This document shows positions 49,539-53,047 of a stretch of DNA of 53,047 nucleotides, piece by piece. Numbering within the stretch: the first letter of the stretch is position 1; the number at the start of each line of letters is the position of its first letter. The DNA is taken from assembly GCA_005779305.1 (NCBI GenBank), contig SXJR01000584.1, positions 1-53,047 of the forward strand, read 5' to 3'. The stretch comes from Myxococcales bacterium (lineage in GTDB: Bacteria > Myxococcota_A > Polyangia > Haliangiales > Haliangiaceae). Made by a program: the position numbers and the translations under genes. The notes under the pieces were generated by a model. It did no database searches and had not been told where the DNA came from. It saw nothing but the letters and a program-made list of their open reading frames with translations.

Positions 49539-52232
49539 TCAGCGCGCGCCGCCGGCCTTGCGCACGATCTCCCGGTACTCGTCGAGGCCGGCTGCCCACT
49601 CGGCCGGCAGCTCGCCGATCTTCAGGCGCGCCTCGAGATCCGTCATGGCCGCGCTCATCATCTCCACGCCCTCGGCTCGCCGCGCCGGGATGGCGGCCAG
49701 CGCCCGGCCGCGCATGAAGCGGCTGTTGGTGAGCACGCGCTGGAGCACCTTGTTGTCGGGATCGGCGGCGAGCAGCTGTTCCTGGATCACGACCCGCGCT
49801 TGATACTCGTCGGCGGCGCGTTCGGCGTGACCCTGGGCGAGGAGCACGTCGCCCAGGTACTCGTGGGCGACGCCGAGATCGCGGCGCAGGGCCTGGTTGT
49901 CGGGCGCGATCTCGCTGGCCTGGCGCGAGACCGCGACGGCGCGGGTCTGGGTCGCGATCGCGGCCGCGGTCTCGCCCAGCGCGAGCTGCATGTAGCCGAC
50001 ACGGGTGAGGGCGTTCGACAGATCCGACAGCCGCTCGACATTGCCGGCCTGGAGCGCGACCAGGCGCTCGGCGACGGCGCGGGCGGCGTCGAACTGGCGC
50101 AGGGCCGTGCGCGCATCGCGGGCTGACTCGGCGACGTCGCCGGTGCGCAACAACGCGACGAGCAGCTGGCGTGCCCAGTCGGCGTTGTCGGGATCGCGGG
50201 CGACCAGGGGTTCGATGGCCTCGACGGCGGCGGCGGCGGCGCGCGCCGCGGCGGCGGTGTCGTTGCGGTTGAGCGCGAGCATGTAGATCTTGTCCCAGCT
50301 GATCGACAGCCCGGCTTGCACGTCGAGCGCGCCGGGGTCGGCGGCGATCATCGCGCGCCGGGCGGCCAGGCCGGCCTCGGCGACGACGAGGGCGCCGGCG
50401 TCATCGCCGCTCAGCCGGCGCACGTCGACGAGGCGATCGTAGATCTTGGTGGCCTCGAGGGCGCCGGCGCGATCGGTGGGCGCGGCGGCGGCGGCGGCCT
50501 CGGCGCGCTCGAGGCCGCGCTCGAGGATGCCGCGGGCGCCGGCCAGATCGCCCTTGCTGGTGGCGATCACGCCTAGCCGGCGCAGGGCGATGGCGAGCGC
50601 GACGTCGCCAGCGGCGCCGCGGCCGATGATCTCGGTGAGCGCGTCGCGGGCCGCCGCCAGCTCGCGGGTCGCGCCGTCGAGATCGCCCTGCTGCATGAAG
50701 GTCACGGCCAGCTCGTTGCGGGTGCGGGCTTGCTCGATGATCGCCGCCGGGTCACCGGCCGCGACCTGGGCGGCGCGCAGGTCGATCGCGCGCTGGAAGG
50801 CGCGGTGGGCGCCGGCGAGGTCGCCGGTCGAGTCGAGGACCACGCCGAGCAGGTGGAGCGCGGTGGCTCGCCCGGCCAGGGCGGCGGCGTCGAGGCCGCC
50901 GTGGGCCAGGTCGATGCGTGCGTAGTACTCGTCGACGCGGGCGGCGACGCCGTTGAGCAGCGACACCCGGCCCACGCGCTCGAGCTGGGGTTGCAGATCG
51001 CCGAGCATGAAGCCGACCAGGGCCTCCGACGCCGCGCCCTGGGCCTCGGCCTGAGCGCGTCGCTCTTCGGCCTTGTGGCGGGCAGCGGCGGCAACTTGCT
51101 CGGCGCGATGGGCGGCGTCGCGCTCGGCGAGCACGCGCGACACGCTCACCGTCGCCACCGCCGCGATCGCCACCAGCGCCACCGAGCCGGCGGCGACCGC
51201 GGCGCGGTGCTTGCGCAGCCAGCGCCGGACCAGCATCGCCGCCGAGTAATGATGGACCGCGACGAGCTGGCCGGTCAGGTAGCGGCGCAGATCCTCGGCC
51301 AGCTCGCGGGCGGTCGCATATCGATCGCCGGGCTCGCGGCTCATCGCGGTCTCGACGATGGTCGCCAGCTCGCGGGGCGCGTCGGGCGCCGCGGTCGCGA
51401 TCGGCGCACCCGGGCCCTGCCGGACCTGGGCCAGCAGCTCGTCGGAGCTGTTGGCGCGATAGGGCGGCTTGCCGGTGAGCAGGTGGTAGAGGAGCGCACC
51501 GATCGCGTAGACGTCGGCGCGTTCGTCGACCGACTCGCCGGCCGCCTGCTCGGGCGGCATGTACGCCGGGGTCCCGATCACCGAGCCGTGACGGGTCTCA
51601 TGGCCAGAGCTGCTGGTGCCGTCCGCCGACGAGGACGGGTCGTCGCCGTCCAGGCCGAGGTCCTTGGCCAGGCCCCAGTCGATCACCACCGTCTCGCCGA
51701 ACGCGCCGACCAGCACGTTGTGCGGCTTGAGATCGCGGTGGATGATCCGGTTGGCGTGGGCGTAGGCCAGGGCGTCGGCGACGGCGAGCGCGTGGGGCAG
51801 GAGTGCGAGTCGCTGGGGCAAGGTGGTGGCGCGCTCGATCACGTCGTCGAGCGGCTTGCCCTCCACCAGCTTCATGGCGAAGAACGGATGGCCGCTGGGC
51901 CAGCGCCCGGCCTCGTGCAGGCCGACGATCGCCGGATGCTGGAGACGAGCAGTGATGCGGATCTCGCGCTCGAAGCGGGCGGCCAGCTCCGGGGCCTGCA
52001 CCAGCAGCTCCTTGATCGCGACCTGCCGGCCTAGCCGGCGATCGGTGGCGCGGAAGATCTTGCCCATGCCGCCCTTGGCGATCACCTCGGCGAAGACGTA
52101 ATGGGTACGGTCGACGACGGGCAGCCCGTCGAGGTTGTCCTGGAACGCGCGGGCATGGCCAGGCGCGGTCGCGTCGCTGGCCTCGGCGGTCACGGTCGCG
52201 CCCAGCGCGCTGATCGGCTCGTCGCCTGCCAT
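49539..52232 (-). CDS. Membrane Ser/Thr kinase with TPR-type C-terminal domain
   Basis: 897 residues from ATG 52232. The kinase domain (about 45-330) has AKGGMGKIF (first P-loop Gly replaced by Ala), VAIKELL, HRDLKPHN, IDWGLAK (Trp instead of Phe in DFG, seen in a subset of bacterial kinases) and MPPEQAAG. One transmembrane helix (about 342-365, AVAAGSVALVAIAAVATVSV) is followed by a coiled coil (AEQVAAAARHKAEERRAQAEA) and a large helical-repeat domain resembling TPRs (TALHLLGVVLDSTGDLAGAHR; ELAVTFMQQGDLDGATREL). It resembles myxobacterial Pkn-type kinases with TPR sensors. Divergent from an FHA sigma54 activator gene at 52270, 37 bases away, so kinase and FHA protein may form a pair. Confidence 0.92.
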   Translation of the reverse strand: MAGDEPISALGATVTAEASDATAPGHARAFQDNLDGLPVVDRTHYVFAEVIAKGGMGKIFRATDRRLGRQVAIKELLVQAPELAARFEREIRITARLQHPAIVGLHEAGRWPSGHPFFAMKLVEGKPLDDVIERATTLPQRLALLPHALAVADALAYAHANRIIHRDLKPHNVLVGAFGETVVIDWGLAKDLGLDGDDPSSSADGTSSSGHETRHGSVIGTPAYMPPEQAAGESVDERADVYAIGALLYHLLTGKPPYRANSSDELLAQVRQGPGAPIATAAPDAPRELATIVETAMSREPGDRYATARELAEDLRRYLTGQLVAVHHYSAAMLVRRWLRKHRAAVAAGSVALVAIAAVATVSVSRVLAERDAAHRAEQVAAAARHKAEERRAQAEAQGAASEALVGFMLGDLQPQLERVGRVSLLNGVAARVDEYYARIDLAHGGLDAAALAGRATALHLLGVVLDSTGDLAGAHRAFQRAIDLRAAQVAAGDPAAIIEQARTRNELAVTFMQQGDLDGATRELAAARDALTEIIGRGAAGDVALAIALRRLGVIATSKGDLAGARGILERGLERAEAAAAAAPTDRAGALEATKIYDRLVDVRRLSGDDAGALVVAEAGLAARRAMIAADPGALDVQAGLSISWDKIYMLALNRNDTAAAARAAAAAVEAIEPLVARDPDNADWARQLLVALLRTGDVAESARDARTALRQFDAARAVAERLVALQAGNVERLSDLSNALTRVGYMQLALGETAAAIATQTRAVAVSRQASEIAPDNQALRRDLGVAHEYLGDVLLAQGHAERAADEYQARVVIQEQLLAADPDNKVLQRVLTNSRFMRGRALAAIPARRAEGVEMMSAAMTDLEARLKIGELPAEWAAGLDEYREIVRKAGGAR

Positions 52233-52269
52233 TGCTGGCGAGTCTAGCGCGATCGTAGGATGCGTTGGC

Positions 52270-53047
52270 ATGCGCTCGGGACGTGGCGAGACCCTGTCGA
52301 TCGTCGACGGTGGCGGCGAGGTGACGCCGACTCGGGGCGAGCCACATCTGTTCCTGGTGATCCAGTCGGCGCGGCCGGCGGCGCCGCCGGCGCGGGTGCG
52401 GCTCGGCGGACTCGACGAGCTGGTCATCACCCGCGGCAGCCAGCGCCGGATCGAGGACGGCGCCGGCGGGCGCCGGCTTCAGCTCGTGGTCGCCGATGCT
52501 CGCATGTCGTCGAACCACGCGACGTTCCGCCGCGGCGAGGACGGCTGGCGCGTCGTCGACGGCACGTCGAAGAACGGCACCCGGGTCGAGGGCGCTCGGG
52601 TCGATGACGCGCTCCTGCGCGACGGTGATCAGATCGAGATCGGGCAGACCCATTTCGTGTATCGCGAGGCGTTGCCGACCCGCGCCGACGCGCCGGTGGT
52701 CCTCGACGGCGGCGAGCTGGCGTCGTCGCCCGGCATGGCCACGATGTTGCCGGCGCTCGCCGAGCGCTTCGCCGAGCTGTCGCTGCTGGCCGCGTCCAAG
52801 ACGTCGCTGGTGATCCGCGGCGCCAGCGGCACCGGCAAGGAGCTGCTCGCGCGGGTCATGCACCAGCGCTCGCGGCGGGGCGGCCCGTTCGTCGCGGTCA
52901 ACTGCGCGGCGTTGCCCGAGGGCCTGATCGAGAGCGAGCTGTTCGGCCATGTGCGCGGCGCGTTCTCCGGCGCCGCCCGCGCCCATGACGGGCTCATCAC
53001 GACGTCGGCGGGCGGCACCTTGTTCCACGACGAGATCGGCGACCTGC
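52270..53047 (+). CDS. FHA sigma54 activator, N-terminal part (cut by window end)
   Basis: 259 residues visible, continuing past the window. FHA domain at about 30-135 (SSNHATFRRGEDGWRVVDGTSKNGTR in two parts: MSSNHATFRR and GTSKNGTRV). The AAA+ sigma54-interaction domain begins about residue 155, with Walker A GASGTGKE and FVAVNCAALPEGLIESELFG. The sigma54-contact loop reads GAFSGA rather than GAFTGA, and Walker B begins GTLFHDEIG. Unlike the two activators in the peptide loci there is no GGDEF-like middle domain. ATG 52270 is divergent from the kinase gene at 52232. Its target is unknown. Confidence 0.9.
   Translation, partial: MRSGRGETLSIVDGGGEVTPTRGEPHLFLVIQSARPAAPPARVRLGGLDELVITRGSQRRIEDGAGGRRLQLVVADARMSSNHATFRRGEDGWRVVDGTSKNGTRVEGARVDDALLRDGDQIEIGQTHFVYREALPTRADAPVVLDGGELASSPGMATMLPALAERFAELSLLAASKTSLVIRGASGTGKELLARVMHQRSRRGGPFVAVNCAALPEGLIESELFGHVRGAFSGAARAHDGLITTSAGGTLFHDEIGDL

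Overview
The window looks like a chromosomal segment of a high-GC Myxococcota (former deltaproteobacterial) genome. The reasons are strong GC bias at third codon positions, four Hanks-type Ser/Thr kinases with varied C-terminal modules, three FHA-domain sigma54 activators, and many Asp/Pro-rich lipoproteins that start with a short signal and a lipobox Cys. No tRNA, rRNA, CRISPR array, transposase or integrase was seen.

Layout. (1) 1-15151, mostly plus strand: the 3' end of ahcY, a PEGA-domain kinase and a PEGA protein, a molybdopterin oxidoreductase, a lamin-tail protein that lacks its export signal, a membrane glycosyltransferase-like protein, a NADAR protein (minus), a lipoprotein with an HExxH motif, and a 1778-residue kinase-nSTAND-WD40 protein. 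(2) 15163-30446, all minus strand: a class I lanthipeptide locus. Read in transcription order it has a precursor (30446), a Cys-rich lipoprotein, a GAF-HlyD fusion, a C39-peptidase ABC exporter, an HlyD lipoprotein, LanC, LanB, a kinase/cyclase-like fusion, an FHA sigma54 activator, two more precursors (one of only 59 residues) and a second LanC. (3) 30989-40562, plus strand: three tandem double-glycine-leader peptides, a strong terminator, a C39 ABC exporter, HlyD, a TolC-like protein, three exported proteins (one DUF3105) and a second FHA sigma54 activator. (4) 40584-53047: lipoproteins including a Bor/Iss-like one, an ATP-grasp ligase with a zinc-ribbon metallopeptidase, a nucleotidyltransferase pair, HisC-HisD, a TPR kinase, and the start of a third FHA sigma54 activator.

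The main discovery is in regions 2 and 3. Two peptide-export systems diverge from one 541-bp control region. Sequences resembling the sigma54 -24/-12 promoter lie in front of the 30446 precursor, the 16664 precursor pair, the three double-Gly peptides and the second exporter. Each system carries its own FHA sigma54 activator, both with the same unusual FHA / degenerate GGDEF / AAA+ / Fis-HTH layout. A kinase gene overlaps one of the activator genes. The inferred logic is: a kinase signal, an FHA-activator response, sigma54 transcription of the peptide and exporter genes, LanB/LanC modification of the minus-strand peptides only, and C39 cleavage after Gly-Gly with export through ABC-HlyD-TolC. 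Products, signals and immunity genes are not identifiable from sequence alone.
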